From assembly GCA_963682055.1 (NCBI GenBank), contig OY821743.1, positions 18,015,566 through 18,079,565 on the forward strand: 64,000 bases of DNA, in the 5' to 3' direction. Origin of the DNA: Primula veris (taxonomy: Eukaryota > Streptophyta > Magnoliopsida > Ericales > Primulaceae). How positions within the stretch are numbered: the first letter of the stretch is position 1; the number at the start of each line of letters is the position of its first letter. The notes under the pieces are model-generated. The model searched no databases. It was not told the DNA's origin and saw nothing but the letters and a program-made list of their open reading frames with translations. This document shows, one piece after another, positions 39,001 to 48,840 of this stretch. The position numbers and the translations under genes were made by a program.

Positions 39001-40470
39001 ATGGCCAGCTACGTGGCTATCGCTTCCGGAATACTCCAAAGCTTTGAATGTCAAGAAATCGTCAACATAAACAGAAACGAGAACACCCACGCCGATGCAC
39101 TAGCGACCCTAGCCTCGGTCATGAGTGATAAAAAAGAGAGAGTCATCACCATAGAATACGTCCCTTCGCCTAGCATCGAGGCTAGGGCAACAATTAACAT
39201 GGTGACTGACCTCCCGCCGGAACCAAGCTGGATGGACCCCATAATCGAATACCATCGCTCCGGTGATCTCCCCAATGAGAAGAAAGAGGCCGAGAAAATA
39301 AGAAGAACGGCACTGGGATTCTGGATAGCTCCCAACGACAAGCTCTATAAAAGGTCGTTCTCTGGCCCCTACTTACTCTGCGTCCACCCTGACATGGTAA
39401 TGAGGGTCATGGAGGAAATTCACGAAGGAACGTGTGGGAGCCATACCGGGGGCAGATCGCTGGCCAACCGAGCCTTGACCCACGGGTATTGGTGGCCCCT
39501 CATGCAGAAGGACGCCAAGGCTTTCGTACTCAGGTGCGAGAAGTGTCAGAAGTACGCACCCATACCCCATGCCCCGGCGCAAAAAATGAGCAGCGTAACC
39601 TCGCCCTGGCCCTTTGCACAGTGGGGCATGGATATCGTCGGACCATTCCCCGTGGCCCCGGGGGGAAAGAAGTTCCTCCTCATGGTCACCGATTACTTCT
39701 CAAAGTGGGTGGAGGCCGTGGCCTTAGCAAAGATCACAGAGGCCGAAGTGATACGTTTCCTCTGGAGAGACGTGATCACCAGATTCGGAATCCCCTACTC
39801 AATCGTCGCGGACAATGGTGGACAGTTCACCGGGGACAAACTAAAAACGATGTATGCAAAGTATCACATCAAGAACTACTATTCGACCCCATCGTACCCC
39901 CAATGCAACGGACAAGCCGAGGTATCAAACAAGACCGTGCTCGACGGAATCAAGAAGAGGCTAGACGAGTCCAAAGGACGATGGGCTGCAGAGCTGCATC
40001 ACGTCCTTTGGGCCTACCGAACGACGAGAAGACGGGGCACTCAACAGACACCCTATAGCCTCACTTACGGAATGGAAGCCATCATCCCGTTAGAAATCGG
40101 GCTTCCTTCTCTGAGGACGGACATGGTGGAAAACGGGCTTAATGAAAAGATGATGGGGCTAGAGCTGGACTACGCCGAAGAAAGAAGGGAGGTTGCGGCC
40201 ATCCGTAACGCCGAATATAAAAACGAGCTGGGGCGTTCTTATAACAAAAGAGTGAACGCCAGACGTTTCCAAGACGAAGACCTCGTGTTACGAAAAGTAA
40301 ACAACAACACCAGGATACAGTCCGACGGCAAGCTAGGCCCCAATTGGGAAGGCCCCTATCGAATCCTCGGTGCAATAGGGAACGGGGCCTACCTGTTGGG
40401 TCGTCTTCCCAACGACGTCCCGGTGGACCGACCTTGGAACGTCAACAACCTAAGGAAGTACTACCCGTAG
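36010..40470 (+). CDS. pol: Gag C-terminus and Pol of Tat-lineage Gypsy element, 1486 aa
   Basis: One intact frame. Residues 111-124 hold a zinc-knuckle-like CEYHRGRGHHTNEC. The aspartic protease active site is DQGAS at 255-259. Reverse transcriptase runs from about 515 with YIDD at 632-635. A first RNase H follows at about 770-890. A second, archaeal-type RNase H starts with HADGSA (Asp 917) and ends near ALATLASV (about 1036). Integrase has an HHCC zinc finger (about 1138-1180) and the DD35E triad at Asp1208, Asp1268 and Glu1304. The C-terminal integrase tail ends at the TAG 40468. Pol processes Gag, copies the RNA to DNA and inserts it. The ATG used is simply the first after the gag disruption; in the parent frame this was continuous with gag. 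No catalytic residue appears lost. Confidence 0.95.
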   Translation: MRSAGATRSVALIDQPRDRFVATSPRRNRPIAERMERTRTGRNPQPAPKRRKEDPRPGHQTPVASGSGAAYSTTFRLPLVDLLNKIENEPFFSWPLPLRNEPAPGPNDKICEYHRGRGHHTNECHGLKARLEGWVRDGLMDKYVKSRRESDRDGEGVDERQRDLPPSVMICHVIHSGPKRSIQNGAERTSAREALMKQYVCLAESSSPRKKYKRNSKPDVSFTDFDLVGVDVPHTDALVISAQIGLCAVGRILVDQGASVNILFEDLFRKMGLKEEQLETDVPPLYGFNSEAVRPKGNITLPVKTGTKVMGVEFTVVNVPSVYNVILGRPWLHRIDGISSTLHQKVKYPTDSGVETISGNQKVSRSCAMAVYSGKKMVPAQSAMNIEAEDPKLLRELNKKMGPEAEDKVEEGLLKIQIPGHDEDHFFMVGAKLTKPEVTDLVELLLQHLDNFAWGPSEMSGISSNLACHQLNVNPDAKPVMQKGRRVSPEHADAINEEVEKLLLAEAIREIYYPRWLANPVVVPKKNGKLRVCIDYTSLNKACPKDPFPLPKIDQIVDSTAGVARMSFLDACSGYHQIPMSEADQEKTAFITPRGNYCYKVMPFGLKNAGATYQRMVTKIFSKNIGRTMEVYIDDMVVKSTQERDHLSDLREVFETIRRHDLKLNASKCAFGVGAGKFLGFMVTHRGIEANPSQISALKNLKTPEKRRDIQKLAGMAAALNRFIARFRDRCKPFFTALKAHKKFEWTDECRRAFTELADYLGSPPLLTKSDPGDVLTLYLAVSEIAVSAVLIKELDREQRPIYYVSKTLLNAEARYTPLEKLVLALVVASRKLAHYFSAYNIVVYTDQPVREILQKGDLSRRMIKWACHLNAYDISYAPRMSVKGQALADFVAEFTGTTQCPDITGCAPETWILHADGSANKKGSGLGVVLRSPQGDVIEKSIQLGFRATNNEAEYEAVIAGLKMARSLGIKKILVHTDSQLVSSQISGEFQTKDDRMASYVAIASGILQSFECQEIVNINRNENTHADALATLASVMSDKKERVITIEYVPSPSIEARATINMVTDLPPEPSWMDPIIEYHRSGDLPNEKKEAEKIRRTALGFWIAPNDKLYKRSFSGPYLLCVHPDMVMRVMEEIHEGTCGSHTGGRSLANRALTHGYWWPLMQKDAKAFVLRCEKCQKYAPIPHAPAQKMSSVTSPWPFAQWGMDIVGPFPVAPGGKKFLLMVTDYFSKWVEAVALAKITEAEVIRFLWRDVITRFGIPYSIVADNGGQFTGDKLKTMYAKYHIKNYYSTPSYPQCNGQAEVSNKTVLDGIKKRLDESKGRWAAELHHVLWAYRTTRRRGTQQTPYSLTYGMEAIIPLEIGLPSLRTDMVENGLNEKMMGLELDYAEERREVAAIRNAEYKNELGRSYNKRVNARRFQDEDLVLRKVNNNTRIQSDGKLGPNWEGPYRILGAIGNGAYLLGRLPNDVPVDRPWNVNNLRKYYP

Positions 40471-40550
40471 GGCTCGGCCTTTATGACTTTGTGTAAATAA
40501 GAATGTGGTGTAAATTTATGCCTGTGGGCTTTATAAATAAAAACTGCTGT

Positions 40551-41110
40551 TATTTCAGTTCATTCGAAAATTCTCTAAGTGTTTCAGAACACGAGCCTAT
40601 ACGGCACCCCGGTTTATATTTACTTGAATTTTTCAGTTCATTTAAAATTTCTAAGTGTTTCAGAACACGAGCCTATACGGCACCCCGGTTTATATTTACT
40701 TGAATTTTTCAGTTCATTTAAAATTTCTAAGTGTTTCAGAACACGAGCCTATACGGCACCCCGGTTCATATTTACTTGAATTTTTCAGTTCATTTAAAAT
40801 TTCTAAGTGTTTCAGAACACGAGCCTATACGGCACCCCGGTTCATATTTACTTGAATTTTTCAGTTCATTTAAAGTTTCTAAGTGTTTCAGAACACGAGC
40901 CTATACGGCACCCCGGTTCATATTTACTTGAATTTTTCAGTTCATTTAAAGTTTCTAAGTGTTTCAGAACACGAGCCTATACGGCACCCGGGTTTATATT
41001 TACTTGAATTTTTCAGTTCATTTAAAATTTCTAAGTGTTTCAGAACACGAGCCTATACGGCACCCCGGTTCATATTTACTTGAAGTTTTCAGTTCATTTA
41101 AATTCTCTGT
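40551..41110 (+). repeat. 76-bp tandem array, seven copies, in the Gypsy 3' region
   Basis: The unit contains TTTCAGAACACGAGCC and TATACGGCACCCCGG and repeats every 76 bases. The CGGCACCC landmark occurs seven times. Copies differ by a few point changes only (for example TTTATATT or TTCATATT), and adjacent copies share variants. The array starts about 80 bases after the pol stop and ends about 240 bases before the stop of the antisense gene. Overlapping 66-codon frames here are by-products of the repeat. Confidence 0.95.
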
Positions 41111-41348
41111 GTTACTTCGGTTTGCAAGCTATGAGTTGTATAAAACGAGCGCCTCAACGCCGAAGCATTATGGCCCACTCCTTTGGGAGCATGTATACAA
41201 TGTATAAATCACAACGGAAGTATAGAAGTAAAACACAGAAGAATAAAAGACAAGTCCAAAATTGTTTTTTCATTTCATTCAATGGAAAGCTATTACATGC
41301 TAAGTACAAAAAAGGAAACTACATTGAAAACAAAAGCCTAAATCTACC

Positions 41349-44022
41349 CTAGTTCTGGCTAGCTCCGTCCTCTTCGTCTGAGAGAGCTCGAGGAGTCAAA
41401 GGCACCACATCCGGAATGGGAGCTGAGGGGACGGGAACGATAATATTTTCTACGTTCCATACCGAGTGATCCGGTCCCGCCCTCATGAAGGCAGCCGCCT
41501 CAGACCACCCTTCGACGTAGAAGGAGTTGAAGTCCTTCTGTGTCTTTTGGGCCCAGGCAGCATTCAGCTCGGCTTGGCCGGTCTGGACCGCCGCCTTTAT
41601 TCTGTCGGTTACACCAGCCTCAGCCTCTCTCAGGGCTGCCTCCGCAGCCTGGGCACGCTCCTCGGCCTCCGTTTTGGCCTTCACGGCTTCGACCCTTCGA
41701 GCCTCAACCGTGGCGTTGAGGCCCTCAGCTTTCTCCGCCCTGAGTTGGGCCTCCTCAGACCTTTTCTGGGCCTCCTCCGCCCTTTTTTGGGCCTCCTCCA
41801 CGAGCTTGGCACTAGCCTCTGCCTTCGCGGCCCATGACCTCACCAGCTGGCCTTGATGGTAGACATATTGATTCATCATCAAATAGGCCTACAAGGGAAA
41901 AATCAAAACACTTAGCAAAAATATGCGGGAAGAATGTGAAAACATACAAAATAGACTCTACACGTACCTGAGGTATCATGGCCATGGCCGATGTCATGGA
42001 GGATGCGAGGTCACGACCTCGGTGATCAGCCTCGACGCTTTGCTGCTGGAGCGCAGCCAAAGCTAGTAACCCGGCAGATGGGTGAGCCTCCATGATGCTC
42101 TTCACACCCGTGGCCGCCTTCACCTCCTCGGGCGTCTGCACAGGCATCCTGTGGGTCGGGGAGGCAGAGCTGGAGCTTGAGCCTTGAGTAGGGCCTTGAG
42201 CAGGGCCCGACGTCCCTTTGGGCCCCTCCACGACCACAACCTCGGATGGGTTACTCCCACCGACCTTGGTCCTCTTTTCCCCTTGGAGGGACTTCGTCCC
42301 CTCCACCTTTCTCTTCCTAAGAAGGGCCTTGCGGGCCAGCCGATCGAGTCTGGCCTGGGCTGCCAAATCGTCCGGGCCAGTCGACTGAGGCAGGATCGCC
42401 ACTTCCCTCTCTCCTGTCACCACCACATCCCTCTCCTCGGCCTCGACCTCGACCACTACCCCCTCGGGCTCCCCCGTCTCAGCAACCTTTTCGACCGCCC
42501 CTTCCTCTTCTTCGCCATACCCAACCTCAGCCACCTCATCCTCGGCAGCTATCTCTTCCACCCCCGCCCCCTCCTCAGCCTCTTCATCTGCCTCCTCCTC
42601 CTCGTCAGAACGGACTACCTATACAGGCCATACAAGAAAGGAGTTAGAGAAATTAGAGAAATTAACTAAATCTAGCTAAGTGTAAAAACGAAGATTTGAG
42701 AAAAACAAGAAGTGACTTACTCTGGTCCTTGAGGTGCCCAAGGCTGGCCCGGAGGGTTCTGCCTCAGATGGGCTATCTTCTAATCGTAGGGGGCTCCCCA
42801 CAGCGGGCTCCCTAGAGCTCAAGGGGAGAACCTCTGTCAGAGGCTTCCCGTGCACATCAATATAGGTTCGGGTACCGTCCGCCCCCACCCGGTAGTGAAG
42901 GACGGTACCATCAGACCGGGTCTCAAAGTGAACCCCGGCCGTTGAAGGAGCGAAGGAAACCACCGTCGCCGCCTTCGCCGCCTTTGCCCTACTGCCTGTC
43001 TTCAGCTTTGGCTTCGAAGCCTTCTTCGCCACATGCTCCAGACCCCTGGGAGGGAGGGCTGCCTCGGTACCTTCAACCACCTTGGGAGGGAGGGTCGACT
43101 CCAGACCCTTCTCCTTCTCCCACCTTTCCCTGGAGTATCCCACAGGACAGAAGGTCATGTGGGGCCACTTGAAGCTGTTCCCCTTGCAGGAGGTGGGGGA
43201 GCCACAGATTAGCAGGCGTTCCGCATCGCGTGCCCCCACGTCGGTCCCATCCGGACCCCACCAATTAAGGGCCACCTCCAACGACTGTATGTTGGGTTCG
43301 CCCAGGCCCCCAAGCTTAGAGGCCACGGTGAATTTATTTTCCTTGGTGCTCAGCACCCTCCCCGGCCTGATCGGGAGAGTTAGGTCGTCACGGAGGAGCC
43401 AGGGGCCCTCCACCACGACCACGTCTTGTGTGTAACCCCGATTCGAATCGGAGTTACCTGTGATCAGCTGATTATGAGACCGGCACCTCAGGTAGGGCTG
43501 CCGGCTCTTAGATTGGGAGCTTGGCTCGGCCTGCAAAAATTCGTAGCAGGCCAAGAGCTCCCTAAGCCCCAATGGTTCCGGAATGGCCGGGCCCAACAAG
43601 GCACTTAGGGCCTCCATTCCGGCGCAGATGCGGTGCGCTTGTAGAGGCCACTGGCACGGAAGAGTCTGCGTCCAGGCGCAGAGCTCCGCCAGTAGCTCCG
43701 GAATGGGGAGGTGGGTGCCCCCGTATAGAAGAGTAGAGAGGGAGAGAGTTACCATACTCTTGGGATCAGCCATGATCCCGTTTACCTCGTCCGAGGTCAC
43801 ACAGGTCCGAAGTCGAAACTCCTCCCCTATGCCGCAGAGTTGACGAAACTCGTCTAGGTCAGGCCCGTGCTGCCTGACCATGATACTGTTGTCGTTTACT
43901 GCTACGGAGATGGCTGGGTCGATAACCATCGCCCGGAATGGCAAGGCGTTTGCCATCACCTCAAGGCGCCGTGGTTGCGGGGCAACCATCGGGCCTTTTC
44001 CGGCTCCGTGTTTGATAACCAT
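41349..44022 (-). CDS. Antisense three-exon gene inside the Gypsy element, 830 aa
   Basis: Exons (minus): 44022-42721 (434 codons), 42618-41968 (217), 41888-41349 (180, with stop). All introns start GT and end AG (GTAAGT/ATAG and GTACGT/GTAG), are 102 and 79 bp long, and are phase 0. Start chosen at ATG 44022 (MVIKHGAGKGP); the frame is open upstream but without ATG. Residues 1 to about 330 form a globular region (VTLSLSTLLYGGTHLPIPEL, GMEALSALLGP, LNWWGPDG, FKWPHMTFCPVGYSRERW). A basic Lys/Ala-rich stretch follows, then an acidic Glu-rich block, KRKVEGTKSLQGEKRTK as a likely nuclear signal, and in exon 3 a long Ala/Glu/Lys coiled coil (EEAQKRAEEAQKRSEEAQ). Antisense ORFs after pol are known in Tat-lineage elements, without settled function. 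A TATA box lies 115 bases upstream. Confidence 0.85.
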
Positions 44023-44130
44023 GATGGTTGGTTGGTTGGTGAAATCTCCTAAGTATGAAGGAAGAGAGAGAATGGTTTGCTGTGAAAATTTTAGAGAGAG
44101 ATTGAAAAAGTGAAAATGAATTTTCACTGA

Positions 44131-44143
44131 GGGTATTTATAGA
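44131..44143 (-). promoter_or_regulatory. TATA box of the antisense gene
   Basis: The minus strand reads TCTATAAATACCC about 110-120 bases upstream of the antisense ATG (44022). A CT-rich leader lies between (TTTTTCAATCTCTCTCTAAA). It is outside the LTR, so the antisense gene seems to have its own promoter. Confidence 0.7.
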
Positions 44144-44513
44144 ACCCCCACCAGAAGATGAAAAGACATTTACCAGAAGGTGAAAAGACGCAACGGCTCA
44201 TTGCACGAACTCCCACAAATAACCGCCGCCACTCAATCAATGTCCACCACGTGTACAGCCTGCAGAGGCCATCTGCCAAATGTCACTCACCAGCCGTTTT
44301 AGCATTAATGACGTTGTAGAAATCAAAGGGACAAAGACGGCGCCTCGTGTCCACGTGTAAGAAAACCATGAATGGTTGCACACGTGTCATAAAACAGCCA
44401 TGCATGAGCATATTTGCACCGACGAGCACGAGAACAAAATGACCGGAGCCCCCGTAACGACCAGAGATCCTCGCCGACCTCGTCCTTAGCAACGACTCCG
44501 GACAGGGAGCTGT

Positions 44514-45208
44514 TGGCGAGGGAATGTCAGCATCCCCTCGTCCGGGGCAATAACGCCCCCAAAGCGGGCCGTCCGGGCCTCATCAACCCTGAATGATGCG
44601 ACGCCCCGGATTGGGAGGGCCGAGCCGTGCTGAGGCCGGCCCAAAGAAGCGTGTCGAGTACGCTTCCCCAATTAATGCTGCTGCTCCCTTGGGGGACCCT
44701 CCTGACGTTTCACCGACGTGGCCCAATCACAGGACACCTCCTGTGGGCCCCGGGAAAGGACAGTACCCTTGTCAGAGTCATAAATGACTCTGACGCCGTT
44801 GGATCAACATCTTACAGTACAGTGATCCAAGGGCTAATACGCCTCTGATCACACTATAAATACCCCCACTAATACCACTAAGAAGAGAGACACACAAAGA
44901 CAGAGAGGAGAGATAAAGCTTAAACAACCCGGACCCCCTGAACACTATCTGTACCACTCGATACAACGACCTGTAACCGGCCCGGTCCCTCATCCTTAAT
45001 TATATTTCTACTTTCAGTTAACACCGATACTGACTTGATCGTTGGAGAGGGAAAACCTGGTACCAACCCCGGGCCCCTGTTTGTTTCTTGCGCAAGCACG
45101 AAGGCCACCTCATCACAATAGCCGACGTAAACTACTCCGGATACCGCGGAAGATCGGAACCGACGCGAATTGAGTAAGCCGAGATTGGGAAGAAAATCAG
45201 GCTCGCCA
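44514..45208 (+). repeat. 3' LTR of the Gypsy element, 695 bp
   Basis: Matches 34118-34811. Differences counted by eye: two A/G near the start, one A/G in GCCCCRGATT, one extra C after the TATA box, and single changes near 44880, 44983, 45006, 45095, 45158 and 45183. Ends TCGCCA, followed by ATTAA. Confidence 0.95.
44855..44862 (+). promoter_or_regulatory. TATA box of the 3' LTR
   Basis: TATAAATA; it would drive read-out transcription into 45209 onwards. Confidence 0.6.
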
Positions 45209-45213
45209 ATTAA

Positions 45214-46069
45214 GATCATATTCAACAATAACTTTTTTTTGATAAGTATATTCAACAATAACTTGTGACGAAATAGATAGGATGCTATAGTTTGGACTAG
45301 TTAGTAGTTGGCAGCTGCATCAGTTAAGACATACGTTTTCTACAGCAAATAAGAGGTAAGATGGGAGTTATAATTAGTTGGACTAGTTAGTGGTTGCATT
45401 TGTTTGGAAATACTTTTAATTAATTAATATTTTGGTTAATTACCACAAAATACAGATAAATGAAATCACTTTATCTCCCGTCGCGGTTTATCATACATCT
45501 CCTTTATAAAACATACGGTTTGACCTGCTTGTCGCTTCCGCTAATAGTAGTTCTTGATACAGCCAACTACGATGACTCGTCTTTGTGTATATGACTTATT
45601 TTTCATAAACATGTATCGTGTGTAAACTTTCATAGATTTTCAGTTTTCACAGTAAAGGAAGACCCATTGACGATTTGTATATCAATTATCATTTTATTGA
45701 TTCCATTCAATGAGGTCACCTGTCAAGCCATATGAGGAGAGACACTCGTTCTCTATCCCGTTTGTAATATCTTTATGGAGACAATTGATCGATTTGTGAT
45801 CAATGGATTTTCACTACTGTAGTGCAATGTAGTTACTAATTTGATTCGATTACGTCTTGTTTGTTGCTCCATGCATCAGTCTAGCACTTTGGACCATCGG
45901 ATTACTATTCACCGCTAATTTGTCCTAAATATTGTGCATGTTGAGTTAGCCAATATTATTACGCCCAATGGGAAACGTCATTCTAATCCACAACTTTCAC
46001 AAGTTGTAACAAAGCTAGATTTCGGCCCAAAACGTTCCGAGTTAGTGACAGTTGGTCGTATTTTTGGTG
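45214..46069. other. Intergenic stretch, nothing recognised
   Basis: No gene or clear element seen. A short duplication (ATATTCAACAATAACTT) occurs at about 45218 and 45248. Confidence 0.5.
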
Positions 46070-46077
46070 CCTGGTGG

Positions 46078-46873
46078 CAAGGGCGAATGTAGCATTGGGC
46101 AAGGGCAGGCGAGTGCCTACCCCAACTTTTGAAAAATTGAAATTACTAAACTAGCCCGACAAATATTTCAAAGGAAACTTACATACCATATTATACTATT
46201 ATTCTTACCCTTTATATATATTTGATAGTGCAGTATTTAATTGTCTATTTGATACAATAGCGAGTATTAAATCTTCCACCCGGCTAAACTTTTTTTTTTT
46301 GCTAAGAATATTTCAAACTTTCCAACTAATCTAAGCTACAATGTAGCGATAACATCGAAAAAACATGTTTCGTTACTAGCTAAAATTTCTTTTATAAAAC
46401 AAAGACTGATGATTACCCAGTTTTTCAAAATAACAAAATTGGGCCTTATATACTTCAAATTATTCATAATTTATATTAAGCCAATGTTTGCAAAGGATGA
46501 CAATTTACAATGGAATAGAGCATTATTTGACTTCACAGTATGAATATTTATGATGATTTGTATTTTGTATGTTTGGTTCTTTTATCCCTATTACTAAATA
46601 ATATAAATACGATTATATTAATCATGAATTTTATAAATATCAAGTGATTTGATGTTATTTCCGATCCCATTAGATCTTTTTTTATTAAAAAATTTTTAAT
46701 AGATAATTTTGAATACTAACCGATAATAGATTAATGTACAGTATGAATGTATATGTGTGTGTATTTTTTGAAATAAATATAGTATGATATACACATATAT
46801 AGTTATGCTAATAAAAAAAAAGTGTGTAAGGAAAATTTGCCCTCCCTTGACACAAACTCTGGATTCGCCACTT
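46078..46873. mobile_element. Non-autonomous hAT element, 796 bp
   Basis: A perfect 8-bp duplication CCTGGTGG flanks it (46070-46077 and 46874-46881). The ends CAAGGGCGAATGTAG and CTGGATTCGCCACTT are imperfect inverted repeats. There is no transposase frame. Several plant hAT families have such GGCGAAT-type ends. Confidence 0.85.
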
Positions 46874-46881
46874 CCTGGTGG

Positions 46882-47762
46882 ATATAAAAAATTGCCCGTG
46901 AATGTGATGAGATGGAATTTACAACAGTGACTAAATTATATTTGAAAAAATTAAAGCCCATAAAACCTGAAATGCAATTTCTGAAACTACACAATCAGTT
47001 TTCCAAGATAAAAGTTTCTTCAAATTATTTTCAAGGTTGTTATCTTTTTTTATACTTTACTTAAAATTAAGCCTGCAAAGTAGTGATACTTACAGTTAAG
47101 GGCTATTTTTGGATTAAAAGGAGTCAAAGTGAAGCCTTTTCATACTTGCCCAAAAAAGTGAGTCCTTTCAAGTGATACGGGAACACGTTTTGCTCACAAA
47201 TCCATTGACAATTAGTCACTTTTTGGCAGGTCCCTTAATGATTGAAAAAATAAATTATTCCAAGTGTTGCATTTATGCAGTCGTGGCTCAAATCCTAATC
47301 ATTTCCTGGATAACTCAACGTATACATTTGTGGACTATATAATAATTAAAAAGGCGTGTCACGATTTCTCAAGTTTTTTTTTTGGTCAAGTCGATTTCTT
47401 AAGTTTGGTGACCTCAAGGTAGGTTTCTATTAACAACTATAAGTGGATTTTGATTTTAGTTCCCAAGTTCAATGATATTTCTTCTGAAACATTTTTTTTA
47501 ATTTATACCTTGAAATACTTTTTTAACTCAAACAAGCGCTATATATATATTCTGTTTAGGAACCGTTTAATAAGTGTTGTAACTTGTATCCGAAAAGCAT
47601 AACTTTTGTTTATAGATTGTAACATGATAAAAACCATGTGGACGTGGAACGATGCAAGATTTGACACAAACACTAGTCATTAGACGGTCAAAAAACGTGA
47701 CTTCGCACATATAATGTTAATAAAATATTTCCTCAAATCATTTATAAACTTCCCGAGAAAAT
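46882..47762. other. Intergenic stretch, nothing recognised
   Basis: AT-rich; no gene, RNA or delimited element seen. Confidence 0.5.
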
Positions 47763-48389
47763 TACAGTAGAACTCTCTAAATTGAAATCGTTGGGACCCC
47801 AGAAAATTTACTTTAATAAGTTTATCACATAAAAGGGATTTAAGTCCTTTTTAGGTTCGAAATGATTAAATTTGGGTTATTAGCCACTAAATTACACATA
47901 CACCAAAAAATGACTTTATTCAAGTCATAAAAAAATATCAATAAATTGTAGTTAATTTTTTATCTATATTCAAGTCACAAAAATTTATCAATAATAATTA
48001 CACTTATATCTCATAGAAAATTTCAAAAGTTTTTTGGCTTTCTAAGAGATTTACTAGTATTTATTTAGGATGAAACTTTCACACCAAATAATTAATTATA
48101 AATTAGACTAGCATTCTCTAAATTTATATAGACAGTTCCCATAGATAAGAACTATATGCCAATATAAAAAAAAACCTAGTATTACTCAAAAAAAGTGTGA
48201 AGAAATGTACATATCTACTTTAAAATGTTTTTACCCAAAAGCTGAGACCGAGATTTAGAACTAAGATTTACTGAAAAAATATTAGTTATTGATATAGGGA
48301 TTATTAAATTTCAGGACTGGTCTCGACTTGGAACCAGTACTTTTTATCAATTTAAAGAGCTTATCAATTTAGGGAGGATCACTATTGTA
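47763..48389. mobile_element. TIR repeat element, 627 bp
   Basis: Left end TACAGTAGAACTCTCTAAAT and right end ATTTAGGGAGGATCACTATT plus GTA form imperfect inverted repeats of about 25 bp, including TAAATTGA/TCAATTTA. GTTGGGACC near the left end and GGTCTCGACTTGG near the right are also partly complementary. No target duplication was fixed. Confidence 0.5.
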
Positions 48390-48840
48390 TTTAAACGTAT
48401 CTTGTAATATATCAATTGGAGGTCTACATAACCATCTCCGCTAGTTCTAGCCAATTTAGATTTGTTCAGTGTAACCAAAAAAAATACGATGAAAATTTAG
48501 ATTTTAACCGATAATTAATTAACAATAGCACATTTCAACCGAAATTAGTTTGGTGAATGAAACAAATCATGATAGCTATTGCCATTTATGCTGCCATTTA
48601 TGCAAGCCACTTTATTTCGATCGAATAGTTTTAATGTTAGATCTTTGACGCTTCTAGAACAAATGTTTGATAATGATAATTCCCTAAAACACCACTACCT
48701 CGTGCTATCAAAATTCAGTTTCGCACTCCACAATAAGAGGGTTTCTAATTCTACATACCACAGAGAAATTTTGAGCAATAAGCTATCTCACAATCTAACT
48801 TCTTTCTTCTATGTAGCCAAAGATGATGCATATATATGGC
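48390..48840. other. 3' flank of the RBP45/47 gene
   Basis: The region directly downstream of the minus-strand stop codon; it probably contains the 3' UTR. A 98-codon plus-strand frame here has no recognised motif. Confidence 0.5.

Larger units (their letters stand above)
34118..45208 (+). mobile_element. Ty3/Gypsy Tat-lineage LTR retrotransposon, 11.1 kb, young
   Basis: Its order is LTR, PBS, gag, protease, reverse transcriptase, RNase H, second RNase H, integrase, 76-bp tandem array, antisense spliced gene, LTR. LTRs begin TGGCGA and end TCGCCA, a perfect 6-bp inverted pair. A perfect target duplication ATTAA flanks it (34113-34117 and 45209-45213). The two LTRs differ by about 9 substitutions and one 1-bp indel over 694 bp. 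Two RNase H domains and an antisense ORF after pol are marks of the Tat lineage. Pol is one intact frame. Gag has a local frame disruption, so this copy may need trans help. GC content is far above the flanks. Confidence 0.95.

Noticed and set aside
38497..39090. 197-codon minus-strand frame and other minus frames across pol
   Set aside because: Shadows of the pol frame; no motifs or splice structure, unlike the antisense gene at 41349-44022.
40551..41110. CRISPR-like regular repeat
   Set aside because: Units are contiguous 76-bp repeats without unique spacers, in a plant retrotransposon.
40503..41207. Series of overlapping 66-82 codon frames
   Set aside because: Each is the same reading of the 76-bp tandem repeat; no ATG-initiated protein is likely.
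41466..42669. Plus-strand frames rich in Leu/Ser opposite the antisense gene
   Set aside because: Mirror readings of the Ala/Glu-rich coiled coil and acidic exons.
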